Of a DNA stretch of 64,000 nucleotides, positions 22,545-36,712 are shown piece by piece (position 1 is the stretch's first letter; every line of letters starts with the position of its first letter). This DNA comes from Apoda limacodes (lineage: Eukaryota > Arthropoda > Insecta > Lepidoptera > Limacodidae), in NCBI GenBank assembly GCA_946406115.1, contig OX291562.1, positions 2,448,001 to 2,512,000 of the forward strand, in the 5' to 3' direction. The notes under the pieces are model-generated. The model saw only the letters and a program-made list of their open reading frames with translations. It was not told the DNA's origin and ran no database searches. The position numbers and the translations under genes were made by a program.

Positions 22545-22941
22545 AGACTGCACGCTGCCAGTTAACGTTACGATGTCAACATATGCGTTTGACCAATAGC
22601 GTGTCAACGATATATCTTTTATCTCTTTCCCTCCGCTCTTCTATCCTTATTGTCATTCCCCTTCCCCTCCTTCATCCCGTTCACCGTTGGCACGACCATC
22701 AGCGATCAAGCATCAAGCGATAGAGGAAATGTCTTAAATAATAAAATTGATATAAATATAGTATATAAAATATAGTAAGTAAGTAAGTAAGTAAGTATGT
22801 ATGTATGTATGTATGTATGTATGTATGTATGTATGTATGAATGTATGAATGAATGAATGAATGAATGAATCTATATAAAAAGAGACGTCGACGCAATCGA
22901 AAGAAACGTTTTGTTTTTCACAAATTCCAGATACAAATTGC

Positions 22942-22957
22942 GGCCCTGAAAAGGGCC
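22942..22957 (-). terminator. H2A 3' histone stem-loop
   Basis: Canonical loop; GTTTCTT at 22901-22907. Confidence 0.96.
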
Positions 22958-23053
22958 TTTTCTTTTTCTATTTTAATACACATATCACCACATCGCTAAT
23001 AATACGAAAGTGGAATACGCTATAGGAGAGCAGCGTGCGTACTTACTATCAAT

Positions 23054-23452
<399 letters not shown>

Positions 23453-23514
23453 TCAAAACAAACACACAAAAATGCACTCACAAACTGTGCGAGCGAACGC
23501 TAGACAAGTCTTGT

Positions 23515-23549
23515 ACTAAAAGCCGTAAGATTTTTTTTTCATATATATA
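23515..23549 (-). promoter_or_regulatory. H2A core promoter
   Basis: TATATATA run and TTAGTA as in unit 1. Confidence 0.5.
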
Positions 23550-23906
23550 TGATTCATTATAAACGCAACAGGAGGGGATACGTACGAAACGATAGAAAGG
23601 GACAGACATAACGCTAAAATAATTTCGTTTTGAAATTAAACTAACTAACTAACTAACTGACTGACTGACTGACTAACAAACGGAAATCATGGTAATGATG
23701 TATGTTCATAAGTAGGTAAGTAAGTAAGTAAGTATAGTACGTATGTGTCATAGCGTAATTTACCTACCAATATTGTGATATTTTCTTACTTACTTACCAA
23801 ACATGTTGTATTTATGTGTGTAACTTGACTTAGATTGATAATAATAATTGACACGACGTTCGTCGATCGAAAGAAACACATAACTGTTTATTACCGAATA
23901 TTTGTT

Positions 23907-23922
23907 AGCCCTGAAAAGGGCT
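23907..23922 (-). terminator. H1 3' histone stem-loop, A-U closed
   Basis: AGCCCT-TTTC-AGGGCT; GTTTCTT at 23871-23877. Confidence 0.93.
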
Positions 23923-24133
23923 TTTTGTTTGTAGACGGCGGACGAACGAACGCACGAGACAAAACTTGTGTCGCTCGCTCATCTTTTGTAAGTAAGTATG
24001 TATAACACAAACTCACACACACACAACACCGCTAACAATTTTCTGCTGTTGTGTCGTCGTTGTTGTACAGCGTGCAGCAATGTACCGATATACCTACTAC
24101 GACAATCACTCACTCACTCACTCACTCACTGGT

Positions 24134-24841
24134 TCACTTTTTCGAGGCTCCGGCTTTCTTTGCTGCCGGCTTCGATTTGGGTGTACCTGCGGCCTTTTTA
24201 GGTTTAGGCGCCTTTGGCTTCTTAGTGGGTGGCTTCGCACTTTTCTTCGCTTTGGGCGCGGAACTCTTAGCTTTCGCGGGAGCCGATGATTTCTTGGCGG
24301 CCGGTTTCTTCTTGGCTGCGGCGGCTTTCTTGTCTTTAGTGGCGGCGGCGGATTTTGGCTTTGACGGCGATGAACCACCGGATGCGGCCGCGGTCGACTT
24401 CCTCGCCTTTCCGCCGGCGGCGGTTGCCTTTTTCGTTTTCGCAGCTGCCCCGGCTTTTCCTCCACCACCGACTTTAGGTCCGGTGGTGGCCTTCTTTCCG
24501 CTCGATCCCTTAGACTCCAGTTTGAACGATCCCGAGGCACCCTTCCCTTTAGTCTGTATCAAAGCACCGGACTCCACTGCGCTTTTTAAATATTTTCTGA
24601 TGAAAGGTGCCAGCTTTTCGGCGTCGACCTTATACTGCGCTGCGATGTATTTCTTGATCGCCTGAAGCGAAGAACCGCTACGCTCCTTAAGTTCCTTAAT
24701 AGCGTTGTTCACCATTTCAGAAGTCTTGGGATGAGTCGGCTTAGCTTTGGGTTTCTTTGCCCCTGCGGAAGCCGAAGCCTTAGGTTTCTTGGCGGGCGTC
24801 GCCGGTGCAGGTGTATCGGATGCAACTGCTGCGTCTGCCAT
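24134..24841 (-). CDS. H1: Linker histone H1
   Basis: Same 235-residue protein as 11536-12243, in the unit without insertions. Confidence 0.98.
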   Translation of the reverse strand: MADAAVASDTPAPATPAKKPKASASAGAKKPKAKPTHPKTSEMVNNAIKELKERSGSSLQAIKKYIAAQYKVDAEKLAPFIRKYLKSAVESGALIQTKGKGASGSFKLESKGSSGKKATTGPKVGGGGKAGAAAKTKKATAAGGKARKSTAAASGGSSPSKPKSAAATKDKKAAAAKKKPAAKKSSAPAKAKSSAPKAKKSAKPPTKKPKAPKPKKAAGTPKSKPAAKKAGASKK

Positions 24842-24880
24842 TTTGTTCTATTCGGGTAAATATTAACTGCAAGTTTCACT

Positions 24881-24903
24881 CACTGAATTGTTACTTCACG
24901 CAC

Positions 24904-24937
<34 letters not shown>

Positions 24938-24991
24938 TTAGTTAAAGTACGAAAACGTATAGATGGCGCCAAAAACTTTTGATTTTTCGCC
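24881..24991 (-). promoter_or_regulatory. H1 promoter with E2F-like sites
   Basis: As in unit 2, but the microsatellite between initiator and E2F sites has 8 GCAA instead of 6, moving the E2F sites 8 bp further away. Confidence 0.5.
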
Positions 24992-26245
24992 TTCTTTAGC
25001 AATACTGTAAAGAGAGATCCGTTCTCGAGATACGTTTTCTGTTGCGAACCGTTGAAAGTTTTCACTTACTCGTATCTATTATAAAAATTATTATACATAT
25101 ATCGAATAACATAATAGGTATATAAATGTAGATATGTTATATATATGAATTAGACTTTATTATGAATATATAATTATTAGACAAACGGATGCGTGTCGAC
25201 GTAGAGAACGGTTTGTTTTGACGGTCGCATTCTACGCTCACCTAATGTCAAGATAAAAATTAGTAATATCTCATCAATATCTAAAAATTAAATAGTTTAC
25301 GTACGATTCGTTAATAGTTAAAGTTTCGACGGTCCAACGAGAAAGCAGTTCACACGTACAACGCGTCCGTATCGCCGTGTTGTCGATGTACACCGGAAAG
25401 GTGGTAAAACATGAGTGCGTCGCGAGTGGCAACCTAACCTATAGGGGAATCCATCAGATGCATTATTAGAGTTTCGTTATTGTACCCTTTTCGATCATTT
25501 TAAATGACACTATATTGACTACTATATAATATAAACAAAAATCACATGATAGATACAAATATTACTCGTATAATAACCACGTTTCCACATGACGACAAAA
25601 TAGAACGAACGAATGTAACAAAAGAAACTTGCAAGTCGCACTGCAAGCAAACACTTACAGCTTCTTAAAATAAAATAAAATAATAAAAAAAAAAAACAAC
25701 AAAAAAAAAAAAAAAAAAGGTGTTAAAAATTAATTAGACCTATGTATCATAGGTGTATGGGCATCTTTTATGTGCGTGTGGTAGGTAAATAGGTAGTTAC
25801 TCACTACCTTTTTACTTATGTTATTCTCATAAGTTGGGAGCGGCAAAATTGTAAAGTAGGTACCTATTTATGTGTATGTATGTATGTATGTATGTATGTA
25901 TGTATGTAGGTAGGTAGGTAGGTAGGTAGGTAGGTAGGTACTATCTGTTTTTCGGTTCGGCAAAATTTAAATTGCACAACTATCTACTGAGACCTTCGCA
26001 AACCTTACCATAAAGATAGGTACCTAACTACTATGTAGTTGATCAATGTGTATGCAATATATTATATCTCAGGTACTTATTTAATTTTTAGGTTATCTGT
26101 TTGTTTGTTTGTTTGTTTACTTACTTACTTACTTACTTACTTACTAACCGACTTTTATCTATCAAACCAAAAAAAAAAAAAAAAAAACGAACATAAATTG
26201 AAGAAACTGTATCACTTAAACAGGTGAATACAATGAACAATGTGC
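24992..26245. other. H1-H4 spacer, no gene seen
   Basis: Copy of the 5254-6507 spacer with the repeat tracts given for unit 3. Confidence 0.7.
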
Positions 26246-26261
26246 GGCCCTGAAAAGGGCC
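26246..26261 (-). terminator. H4 3' histone stem-loop
   Basis: Canonical loop; GTTTCTT at 26201-26207. Confidence 0.96.
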
Positions 26262-26310
26262 TTTTACATTATAATTCAATTCAGAGAATTGGTAGGTATT
26301 GACACCTAAC

Positions 26311-26631
<321 letters not shown>

Positions 26632-26714
26632 TTACTGTTCAATTAATTAATTAAACGAACAAACGAGCGCACGACAAACTGCGCTCAATCGAAACGGAAC
26701 GACACGTAAGTAAA

Positions 26715-26750
26715 ACTAAAAAATCGCACGCAGTTTTGGCCGTATTTATA
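26715..26750 (-). promoter_or_regulatory. H4 core promoter
   Basis: TATAAATA 26743-26750 and TTAGTT, with the G/A-rich tract at about 26775-26822. This is the uninterrupted reference for the LINE B and LINE A sites. Confidence 0.6.
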
Positions 26751-26908
26751 GTCTCGCTGGTCGACGCGATGGCAAGGGAGGGGAGGGGAGGTTAGGAGAG
26801 AAGAGGGGGAGAGGGAGGGAGATGGATAGATAATACGAAGAGTCGATACAAAACTAGGATAAAATTTAACTACCTATATTATACATACACATTATGTACC
26901 TACATTAT

Positions 26909-27470
26909 ACAAACAAACAAACAAACAAACAAACAAACAAACAAACAAACAAACAAACAAACAAACAAACAAACAACCCTGCCGTCAAACAAACCTGAGT
27001 CTGAGACTAGTCGGTCGGTCGGTCAGTCAGTCAGTCAGTCAGTCAGTCAGTCAGTCAGTCAGTCAGTCAGTCAGTCAGTCAGTCAGTCAGTCAGTCAGTC
27101 AGTCAGTCAGTCAGTCAGTCAGTCAGTCAGTCAGTCAGTCAGTCAGTCTGACCGGTAGTAAGGCCGGTTTAACATAACATACCACAACCTAACCCAACCT
27201 AACCTAACCTAACCTAACCTAACGAAACCTAACCCAAATCGAATCAAAGCGTTTTATACCTACCTAGGTAAGGTAATCTGCTGTACCAAAGAAAGAAAGA
27301 AACACCAAACCAAACCAAACCAAACCTAACCCAACCTAACCCAACCTAACCTAACCTAACTTAACGAAACCTAACCCAAATCGAATCAAAGCGTTTTATA
27401 CCGATTTAGGTAAGGTAATCTACTGTACAAACCAAACCAAACCTAACCTAACCTTACTTAACTTAACTTA
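26909..27470. repeat. (AAAC)n, (TCAG)n and TTAGG-like block, expanded
   Basis: (AAAC)n 26909-26977 and (TCAG)n about 27010-27148 are clearly longer than in units 1 and 2; TTAGG-like part 27187-27470. Confidence 0.85.
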
Positions 27471-27526
27471 ATCACATACATAAATACATACACATACTTC
27501 GAGGCTCAGCGGATCAGCAGGAAAGG

Positions 27527-27571
27527 AATAAAGCAACATCGGGCACGATCAGTACCTAGATGGGTGACCGA
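27527..27571 (+). ncRNA. 5S-rRNA-like relic
   Basis: Copy of the 7721-7765 segment; (GT)n at 27697-27729. Confidence 0.7.
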
Positions 27572-27695
27572 CCCTTGTAGAAGGCCCATACTGAGGCATC
27601 ATCAATCTCATAACATTACGAGTAGGTATGTATTATTACCTACCTACAAATAACAATCATATAGTACCTTTACCAAGATTTGAATACCGATGGTC

Positions 27696-27730
<35 letters not shown>

Positions 27731-27776
27731 CGTCTTAATAAGAAAGAAACATTTTAATATTCACAGAAATAAGTGC

Positions 27777-27792
27777 GGCCCTTAGAAGGGCC
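27777..27792 (-). terminator. H3 3' histone stem-loop, variant loop TCTA
   Basis: As 7975-7990; GTTTCTT at 27744-27750. Confidence 0.92.
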
Positions 27793-28143
27793 TTTTGTTT
27801 TATTTGTTTTCAACGCAAATAGATCGAACGCAGCGTAGTGCGTGCGTGCCGCGCCGCAGTCGTCGTCGTCTCATTGTGCAATATCGTAAATATATATATA
27901 TATCACTATAATATATAATGAACAATATATAAACCTAACACACTTCAAGAGTAACAACAAGCTACTCTGAAAGTACACACATAGGTACGTATATTGCACA
28001 TTATACATATAGAAACATATGTACACGGACACAACACTCAACTTGATCACAACGTACGACACAGCACAGCACAGCACTAACACTTAGTAATAAACGATCT
28101 TCAATTAAAAAAAAACAAATATTTTTTATTATTTTTCAACATT

Positions 28144-28557
<414 letters not shown>

Positions 28558-28631
28558 TTAAGTAAGTAATACAGAAAACAGAAAATAACGAACGAACGAA
28601 TGCGTCCAACGAGTACCGAATCAAATGTACG

Positions 28632-28672
28632 ACTGAAAAACCACGCGAGGTGCATGCCGATTTTAATTTATA
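28632..28672 (-). promoter_or_regulatory. H3 core promoter
   Basis: TATAAATT and TCAGTC as at 478-518. Confidence 0.5.
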
Positions 28673-29037
28673 ATTTCACCGTAACGAATAGAACGCAAGA
28701 AAATCCCCTTCCCTTTGCTTATTGTGTCCCCCCCCCCTCCTCCTCCCCTTCCCTCCTTTCCCCCGTTCGTCAGTTTGTCTCTCTCTTTCGGTATCGCACA
28801 TAAAAATGTTTTAACTTACTTAATTACGTGGAAATTTTTATCAAAATCGGTTTACTATTCATTATAGTTTATGCACATATCTATCTATATTAGATTGATA
28901 TGTTGTTACCGTGAAACAAAACCCCGAAAGTGCAGTACAAGTCCAAAATATAGTTCGTTTCTCAAGTTTGTTTATTTTGGAACTGGCAGCATATTAGTTT
29001 TGCCTACTACTAGGTTACCGATATCCTCGTAAACGGC

Positions 29038-29069
<32 letters not shown>

Positions 29070-29147
29070 TTTTAATATATGTGTACATGGTTTGACGTAA
29101 GAAGTTATATCAAGAAACTTGTAAAAATAAAATAGAATTCATTTTGT

Positions 29148-29163
29148 GGCCCTGAAAAGGGCC
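29148..29163 (-). terminator. H2B 3' histone stem-loop
   Basis: Canonical loop; GTTTCTT at 29112-29118. Confidence 0.96.
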
Positions 29164-29238
29164 TTTTTGTTGTATGTATTTGATCGCGTCCAATATCAAA
29201 ATTAGACGCTCGTCACACATCACAATTTTGGTACTAGC

Positions 29239-29613
29239 TCACTTAGAGCTAGTATATTTAGTGACGGCTTTAGTACCCTCACTGACAGCGTGCTTGGCAA
29301 GTTCACCGGGAAGAAGGAGTCTCACCGATGTCTGCACCTCCCTCGACGTTATCGTGGAACGTTTATTGTAGTGAGCAAGTCTCGAAGCTTCGGCCGCTAT
29401 ACGTTCGAAGATATCGTTCACGAAAGAGTTCATGATCGACATAGCTTTACTAGAGATACCGGTGTCGGGATGGACCTGCTTCAGCACTTTGTAGATGTAA
29501 ATGGCGTAGCTCTCCTTCCTCTTGTGCTTCTTCTTCTTTTTGTCCGATTTGGAGATGTTCTTTTGAGCTTTGCCGGATTTCTTGGCTGCCTTTCCGCTAG
29601 TCTTGGGCGGCAT
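29239..29613 (-). CDS. H2B: Histone H2B
   Basis: Same protein as 1087-1461. Confidence 0.98.
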   Translation of the reverse strand: MPPKTSGKAAKKSGKAQKNISKSDKKKKKHKRKESYAIYIYKVLKQVHPDTGISSKAMSIMNSFVNDIFERIAAEASRLAHYNKRSTITSREVQTSVRLLLPGELAKHAVSEGTKAVTKYTSSK

Positions 29614-29692
29614 GATGAATTAAAATAAAATATATAACAACGGTAACGGTAGCGTAAGATCAACGTCTTCAACGTAGAGCGTCACAGCGCAG

Positions 29693-29737
29693 ACTGTAGT
29701 TCGTAATAGGTATTTTTTTTAGTTTTATTCACTTATA
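29693..29737 (-). promoter_or_regulatory. H2B core promoter
   Basis: TATAAG and ACAGTC as in unit 1. Confidence 0.5.
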
Positions 29738-30134
29738 AGACTGCACGCTGCCAGTTAACGTTACGATGTCAACATATGCGTTTGACCAATAGCGTGTCAA
29801 CGATATATCTTTTATCTCTTTCCCTCCGCTCTTCTATCCTTATTGTCATTCCCCTTCCCCTCCTTCATCCCGTTCACCGTTGGCACGACCATCAGCGATC
29901 AAGCATCAAGCGATAGAGGAAATGTCTTAAATAATAAAATTGATATAAATATAGTATATAAAATATAGTAAGTAAGTAAGTAAGTAAGTATGTATGTATG
30001 TATGTATGTATGTATGTATGTATGTATGTATGAATGAATGAATGAATGAATGAATGAATGAATCTATATAAAAAGAGACGTCGACGCAATCGAAAGAAAC
30101 GTTTTGTTTTTCACAAATTCCAGATACAAATTGC

Positions 30135-30150
30135 GGCCCTGAAAAGGGCC
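30135..30150 (-). terminator. H2A 3' histone stem-loop
   Basis: Canonical loop; GTTTCTT at 30094-30100. Confidence 0.96.
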
Positions 30151-30246
30151 TTTTCTTTTTCTATTTTAATACACATATCACCACATCGCTAATAATACGA
30201 AAGTGGAATACGCTATAGGAGAGCAGCGTGCGTACTTACTATCAAT

Positions 30247-30645
<399 letters not shown>

Positions 30646-30707
30646 TCAAAACAAACACACAAAAATGCACTCACAAACTGTGCGAGCGAACGCTAGACAA
30701 GTCTTGT

Positions 30708-30742
30708 ACTAAAAGCCGTAAGATTTTTTTTTCATATATATA
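30708..30742 (-). promoter_or_regulatory. H2A core promoter
   Basis: TATATATA run and TTAGTA as in unit 1. Confidence 0.5.
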
Positions 30743-31099
30743 TGATTCATTATAAACGCAACAGGAGGGGATACGTACGAAACGATAGAAAGGGACAGAC
30801 ATAACGCTAAAATAATTTCGTTTTGAAATTAAACTAACTAACTAACTAACTGACTGACTGACTGACTAACAAACGGAAATCATGGTAATGATGTATGTTC
30901 ATAAGTAGGTAAGTAAGTAAGTAAGTATAGTACGTATGTGTCATAGCGTAATTTACCTACCAATATTGTGATATTTTCTTACTTACTTACCAAACATGTT
31001 GTATTTATGTGTGTAACTTGACTTAGATTGATAATAATAATTGACACGACGTTCGTCGATCGAAAGAAACACATAACTGTTTATTACCGAATATTTGTT

Positions 31100-31115
31100 A
31101 GCCCTGAAAAGGGCT
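31100..31115 (-). terminator. H1 3' histone stem-loop, A-U closed
   Basis: AGCCCT-TTTC-AGGGCT; GTTTCTT at 31064-31070. Confidence 0.93.
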
Positions 31116-31326
31116 TTTTGTTTGTAGACGGCGGACGAACGAACGCACGAGACAAAACTTGTGTCGCTCGCTCATCTTTTGTAAGTAAGTATGTATAACA
31201 CAAACTCACACACACACAACACCGCTAACAATTTTCTGCTGTTGTGTCGTCGTTGTTGTACAGCGTGCAGCAATGTACCGATATACCTACTACGACAATC
31301 ACTCACTCACTCACTCACTCACTGGT

Positions 31327-32034
31327 TCACTTTTTCGAGGCTCCGGCTTTCTTTGCTGCCGGCTTCGATTTGGGTGTACCTGCGGCCTTTTTAGGTTTAG
31401 GCGCCTTTGGCTTCTTAGTGGGTGGCTTCGCACTTTTCTTCGCTTTGGGCGCGGAACTCTTAGCTTTCGCGGGAGCCGATGATTTCTTGGCGGCCGGTTT
31501 CTTCTTGGCTGCGGCGGCTTTCTTGTCTTTAGTGGCGGCGGCGGATTTTGGCTTTGACGGCGATGAACCACCGGATGCGGCCGCGGTCGACTTCCTCGCC
31601 TTTCCGCCGGCGGCGGTTGCCTTTTTCGTTTTCGCAGCTGCCCCGGCTTTTCCTCCACCACCGACTTTAGGTCCGGTGGTGGCCTTCTTTCCGCTCGATC
31701 CCTTAGACTCCAGTTTGAACGATCCCGAGGCACCCTTCCCTTTAGTCTGTATCAAAGCACCGGACTCCACTGCGCTTTTTAAATATTTTCTGATGAAAGG
31801 TGCCAGCTTTTCGGCGTCGACCTTATACTGCGCTGCGATGTATTTCTTGATCGCCTGAAGCGAAGAACCGCTACGCTCCTTAAGTTCCTTAATAGCGTTG
31901 TTCACCATTTCAGAAGTCTTGGGATGAGTCGGCTTAGCTTTGGGTTTCTTTGCCCCTGCGGAAGCCGAAGCCTTAGGTTTCTTGGCGGGCGTCGCCGGTG
32001 CAGGTGTATCGGATGCAACTGCTGCGTCTGCCAT
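31327..32034 (-). CDS. H1: Linker histone H1
   Basis: Same 235-residue protein as 11536-12243. Confidence 0.98.
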   Translation of the reverse strand: MADAAVASDTPAPATPAKKPKASASAGAKKPKAKPTHPKTSEMVNNAIKELKERSGSSLQAIKKYIAAQYKVDAEKLAPFIRKYLKSAVESGALIQTKGKGASGSFKLESKGSSGKKATTGPKVGGGGKAGAAAKTKKATAAGGKARKSTAAASGGSSPSKPKSAAATKDKKAAAAKKKPAAKKSSAPAKAKSSAPKAKKSAKPPTKKPKAPKPKKAAGTPKSKPAAKKAGASKK

Positions 32035-32073
32035 TTTGTTCTATTCGGGTAAATATTAACTGCAAGTTTCACT

Positions 32074-32096
32074 CACTGAATTGTTACTTCACGCAC

Positions 32097-32130
<34 letters not shown>

Positions 32131-32184
32131 TTAGTTAAAGTACGAAAACGTATAGATGGCGCCAAAAACTTTTGATTTTTCGCC
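32074..32184 (-). promoter_or_regulatory. H1 promoter with E2F-like sites
   Basis: TCAGTG, (GCAA)8, TTTTTGGCGCCA and GGCGAAAAA (32176-32184). Confidence 0.5.
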
Positions 32185-33438
32185 TTCTTTAGCAATACTG
32201 TAAAGAGAGATCCGTTCTCGAGATACGTTTTCTGTTGCGAACCGTTGAAAGTTTTCACTTACTCGTATCTATTATAAAAATTATTATACATATATCGAAT
32301 AACATAATAGGTATATAAATGTAGATATGTTATATATATGAATTAGACTTTATTATGAATATATAATTATTAGACAAACGGATGCGTGTCGACGTAGAGA
32401 ACGGTTTGTTTTGACGGTCGCATTCTACGCTCACCTAATGTCAAGATAAAAATTAGTAATATCTCATCAATATCTAAAAATTAAATAGTTTACGTACGAT
32501 TCGTTAATAGTTAAAGTTTCGACGGTCCAACGAGAAAGCAGTTCACACGTACAACGCGTCCGTATCGCCGTGTTGTCGATGTACACCGGAAAGGTGGTAA
32601 AACATGAGTGCGTCGCGAGTGGCAACCTAACCTATAGGGGAATCCATCAGATGCATTATTAGAGTTTCGTTATTGTACCCTTTTCGATCATTTTAAATGA
32701 CACTATATTGACTACTATATAATATAAACAAAAATCACATGATAGATACAAATATTACTCGTATAATAACCACGTTTCCACATGACGACAAAATAGAACG
32801 AACGAATGTAACAAAAGAAACTTGCAAGTCGCACTGCAAGCAAACACTTACAGCTTCTTAAAATAAAATAAAATAATAAAAAAAAAAAACAACAAAAAAA
32901 AAAAAAAAAAAGGTGTTAAAAATTAATTAGACCTATGTATCATAGGTGTATGGGCATCTTTTATGTGCGTGTGGTAGGTAAATAGGTAGTTACTCACTAC
33001 CTTTTTACTTATGTTATTCTCATAAGTTGGGAGCGGCAAAATTGTAAAGTAGGTACCTATTTATGTGTATGTATGTATGTATGTATGTATGTATGTATGT
33101 AGGTAGGTAGGTAGGTAGGTAGGTAGGTAGGTACTATCTGTTTTTCGGTTCGGCAAAATTTAAATTGCACAACTATCTACTGAGACCTTCGCAAACCTTA
33201 CCATAAAGATAGGTACCTAACTACTATGTAGTTGATCAATGTGTATGCAATATATTATATCTCAGGTACTTATTTAATTTTTAGGTTATCTGTTTGTTTG
33301 TTTGTTTGTTTACTTACTTACTTACTTACTTACTTACTAACCGACTTTTATCTATCAAACCAAAAAAAAAAAAAAAAAAACGAACATAAATTGAAGAAAC
33401 TGTATCACTTAAACAGGTGAATACAATGAACAATGTGC
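32185..33438. other. H1-H4 spacer, no gene seen
   Basis: Copy of the 5254-6507 spacer; (GTAG)8 as in unit 3. Confidence 0.7.
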
Positions 33439-33454
33439 GGCCCTGAAAAGGGCC
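33439..33454 (-). terminator. H4 3' histone stem-loop
   Basis: Canonical loop; GTTTCTT at 33394-33400. Confidence 0.96.
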
Positions 33455-33503
33455 TTTTACATTATAATTCAATTCAGAGAATTGGTAGGTATTGACACCT
33501 AAC

Positions 33504-33824
<321 letters not shown>

Positions 33825-33907
33825 TTACTGTTCAATTAATTAATTAAACGAACAAACGAGCGCACGACAAACTGCGCTCAATCGAAACGGAACGACACGT
33901 AAGTAAA

Positions 33908-33943
33908 ACTAAAAAATCGCACGCAGTTTTGGCCGTATTTATA
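33908..33943 (-). promoter_or_regulatory. H4 core promoter
   Basis: TATAAATA 33936-33943 and TTAGTT, G/A-rich tract 33968-34015, then LINE A target site at 34042-34049. Confidence 0.6.
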
Positions 33944-34836
33944 GTCTCGCTGGTCGACGCGATGGCAAGGGAGGGGAGGGGAGGTTAGGAGAGAAGAGGG
34001 GGAGAGGGAGGGAGATGGATAGATAATACGAAGAGTCGATACAAAACTACCATTTTCATTCCCGATTCGACTCTTGTGTTGTGCGGTCGTGTTTTCGAGC
34101 GTCAAGTGCTCTTAGTGTGCTCCGTGCAGTGGTGACTCAGCTGGTGCGCATTCCTGTGTGGTGTTTTGCCTCAGCGCTGACGACCTCGAATTGTTGTTTG
34201 GTTTATTGCCCGCAATTCCTGGAAAATCGGCCTGAGTGTTGAAGCGCTGCTCGGCAGTGTGTATTGGCTGGGAAATTGCTTCTCGGCCCGCGCTGAGTGT
34301 GTTTGTGCGTTCTTCAACGCGCCCATAACCGAGTGTTTATCGAAGCGATACTGTGCGTTTTTGTGCGTGAGTGTGTGTTCTCGTAGTCGCGGAACTACTA
34401 CGCATAGCGGTGACCCTCGCTTGCCTCTTTGACTGTTACCGGTTCGCCCGGTCTGAGTCCGGCTTTGTGTTAAATCGCTAGCGTAGTATTTCCGCTTCAG
34501 CGGTTCGCCGCTCCGTGCATTCTCGCGTTTTAAGTGTCGATTGCGTTTTAGTTTGTAGAAATCCAGTTCCGAGTGCTCAAGGGCTGGTGGGTGAGATCGT
34601 ATAGCTCTTTTCAGAGTTGCGGTCTACCTAAAAGTTTCTCGTTCATAAACGTCTCGTTGCTGGGGGGAAACCTAACGGTGACAACGTAACCCCGGCCGTA
34701 GGAGTAGGAGTTAGGTACACACCAGGCAATCCGTAGCACTGCGGGGCTCCTGGCCACATTTAGGTATTCTTGCTCCTCGCCAGCAATGGTGGGGAGTCAC
34801 TAGGTATTCACAAGCTACACCTCGGCCACTCCCGCG

Positions 34837-36705
34837 ATGGCCGAAGAACTACTCACTGGCATGTCCCGGGACCAGATAGGGGAGATCATAAGGTTATGCC
34901 TTCGTGATCACTCAGATCTGGTCCGAGCCTACGCTTTCCAGGCTGTGGCTGCCCACGAAACGTCCGACAATTCGGTACCCTCCCAATGTTCGCCGCCGCC
35001 ATGTTCGCCGCCGCGTGCCCCGTCCCGTTCGCGTTCTCGCTCACGCACTCGCTCGCGCTCTCTCTCCCGCGAACCCCGCCATCGCGACCCGCGTGTCGCT
35101 CGCCGCGCTCTCCGGGCCCCTGAGCCCATTCGCCCTCCCACTCCGGTAGCCGATGAGACCCTTACTCGGTCTCTCGCTACCCCGCCCCCCGCAACCTCCG
35201 AAACCGCACCCCGGTCTCCAGCAGCCGTAATGTCCGCTGAGTCGGCGTTGTCTGAGGACGACGAAGGCTTCAAAGTGGTTGGCCTGGGAACCAAAAAGGG
35301 TAAAAAACGGAAGAAGTCCGCCAAGTCTAAAAAGGCTTCGGCGGCATCCGCTCAGGAGTCTTCTACTCCTCCTCCCTCCGACTCTGAGGCTAAACGCCTC
35401 AAAGCGCCTAGCGCTTCCGCGTCCCCGTCCCCGTCCACCTCGGCGGCCAGCCCTGAGCTAGCCGCCATGGACACAACCCCCCCCACCGCCACCTCTTCGC
35501 AGTCCGACTGTCCCACTTCGGGACGGAAGGAAAAATCTCCGCCGCCCATCGTCATCAAAGACAAGGGGGCCTGGCCGAACATTGCTAACGCTATGAAGGC
35601 CAAGCGTATCAATTATACGCACGCCCGCAATGATGCCGAGCGCGGCATCAAAGTGCAGGTCCCGACACCGTCAGATTTCCGAAATCTGACGGCCTTCCTC
35701 ACGGCTCAAAAATATGAGTACCACACGTACTCATTGGCCGAGGAACGCGTTTTAAGGGCAGTCGTAAGGGGAGTCCCTAGGGAATTCTCCACCACGACTG
35801 TCCAGGACGACTTAATCGTCCAAGGCCTCCCCGTACGGGAAGTACATCGTATGTACAATGGCCGAAATAAGTCCGAGTGCTACGACATGGTGCTCGTTGT
35901 ACTAGACCTAACAAAAGAAGGCAAAGCCATCTTTAACATCAAAGATGTTTGCAGCCTCAAAGGCATCAGGGTCGAGACTCCGCACAAGCGGTCGAACCCG
36001 AGTCAATGCCACCGATGCCAGCTATATGGCCACGCGCAGCGCAACTGCAGACGCAGACCGCGCTGCGTCAAATGTTTACGCGATCACGCCACTCCGGACT
36101 GTGATCGCGATCGCTCAAACGCATCCGACCCGGTCGCTTGCGTACTCTGTGGGAGTGAAGGCCACCCAGCGAATTACCGCGGGTGCCCCAAAGCTCCCAA
36201 ACAGAGCTCGCGTAAACCCCATCAGGGTAAATCGCGCCCATCCGCCCCCCGCCAACAGGCTCCGCTCGTGCCTGCCCCCCTCCCGGCTGTCAACGCCTGG
36301 AGCCGTCCTCCAGCGCTAGTAGCGTCCAAATCGAAGGAGACAGACAAACTTTTGTCTGCTCTCCCCGGGCCCGTCTCAGTTACGGGCATTCCCTACCCCG
36401 CCCCTCTGATGTCCCGGGACATCCCGCGTCCAGCGCCCATGAGAAGTGCACCCGCACCTCTCGCGCATACGCGCCTTGCCCCCCCGCGCCCCTCTTTCGC
36501 GCTGCCCTGCAATGCCGTTCATACGGCCGAGCAGCAGCAGCACCTCGGCATTCTCGCCGAGATTTCTTGGGCCTTCGACGCGGCCAATTTCGAGATCGTG
36601 TTCGCCGAATACGAACAGATCACCGATTTCTCTCAAATGCTCGGCTTCATGGCTAAGCATCGCGATTTCTTCGCCGCCCTCCGCAGGGTAGCTCCAAAAC
36701 CGTAG
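34837..36705 (+). CDS. LINE A ORF1: Gag-like protein
   Basis: 622 residues from ATG (MAEELLTGMSRDQIGEI). After about 55 residues comes an Arg/Ser-rich stretch (SRSRSRSRTRSRSLSR), then Ser/Pro/Ala-rich sequence with a Lys-rich patch (KKGKKRKKSAKSKKAS). A PRE_C2HC-like region (about 300-375) follows, then three CCHC zinc knuckles (about 391-450, including HPANYRGC). The C-terminal part is Pro-rich and ends with a predicted helical segment. RNA-binding RNP protein of the element. Related in plan and sequence to LINE C ORF1. Confidence 0.93.
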   Translation: MAEELLTGMSRDQIGEIIRLCLRDHSDLVRAYAFQAVAAHETSDNSVPSQCSPPPCSPPRAPSRSRSRSRTRSRSLSREPRHRDPRVARRALRAPEPIRPPTPVADETLTRSLATPPPATSETAPRSPAAVMSAESALSEDDEGFKVVGLGTKKGKKRKKSAKSKKASAASAQESSTPPPSDSEAKRLKAPSASASPSPSTSAASPELAAMDTTPPTATSSQSDCPTSGRKEKSPPPIVIKDKGAWPNIANAMKAKRINYTHARNDAERGIKVQVPTPSDFRNLTAFLTAQKYEYHTYSLAEERVLRAVVRGVPREFSTTTVQDDLIVQGLPVREVHRMYNGRNKSECYDMVLVVLDLTKEGKAIFNIKDVCSLKGIRVETPHKRSNPSQCHRCQLYGHAQRNCRRRPRCVKCLRDHATPDCDRDRSNASDPVACVLCGSEGHPANYRGCPKAPKQSSRKPHQGKSRPSAPRQQAPLVPAPLPAVNAWSRPPALVASKSKETDKLLSALPGPVSVTGIPYPAPLMSRDIPRPAPMRSAPAPLAHTRLAPPRPSFALPCNAVHTAEQQQHLGILAEISWAFDAANFEIVFAEYEQITDFSQMLGFMAKHRDFFAALRRVAPKP

Positions 36706-36712
36706 AATCAAA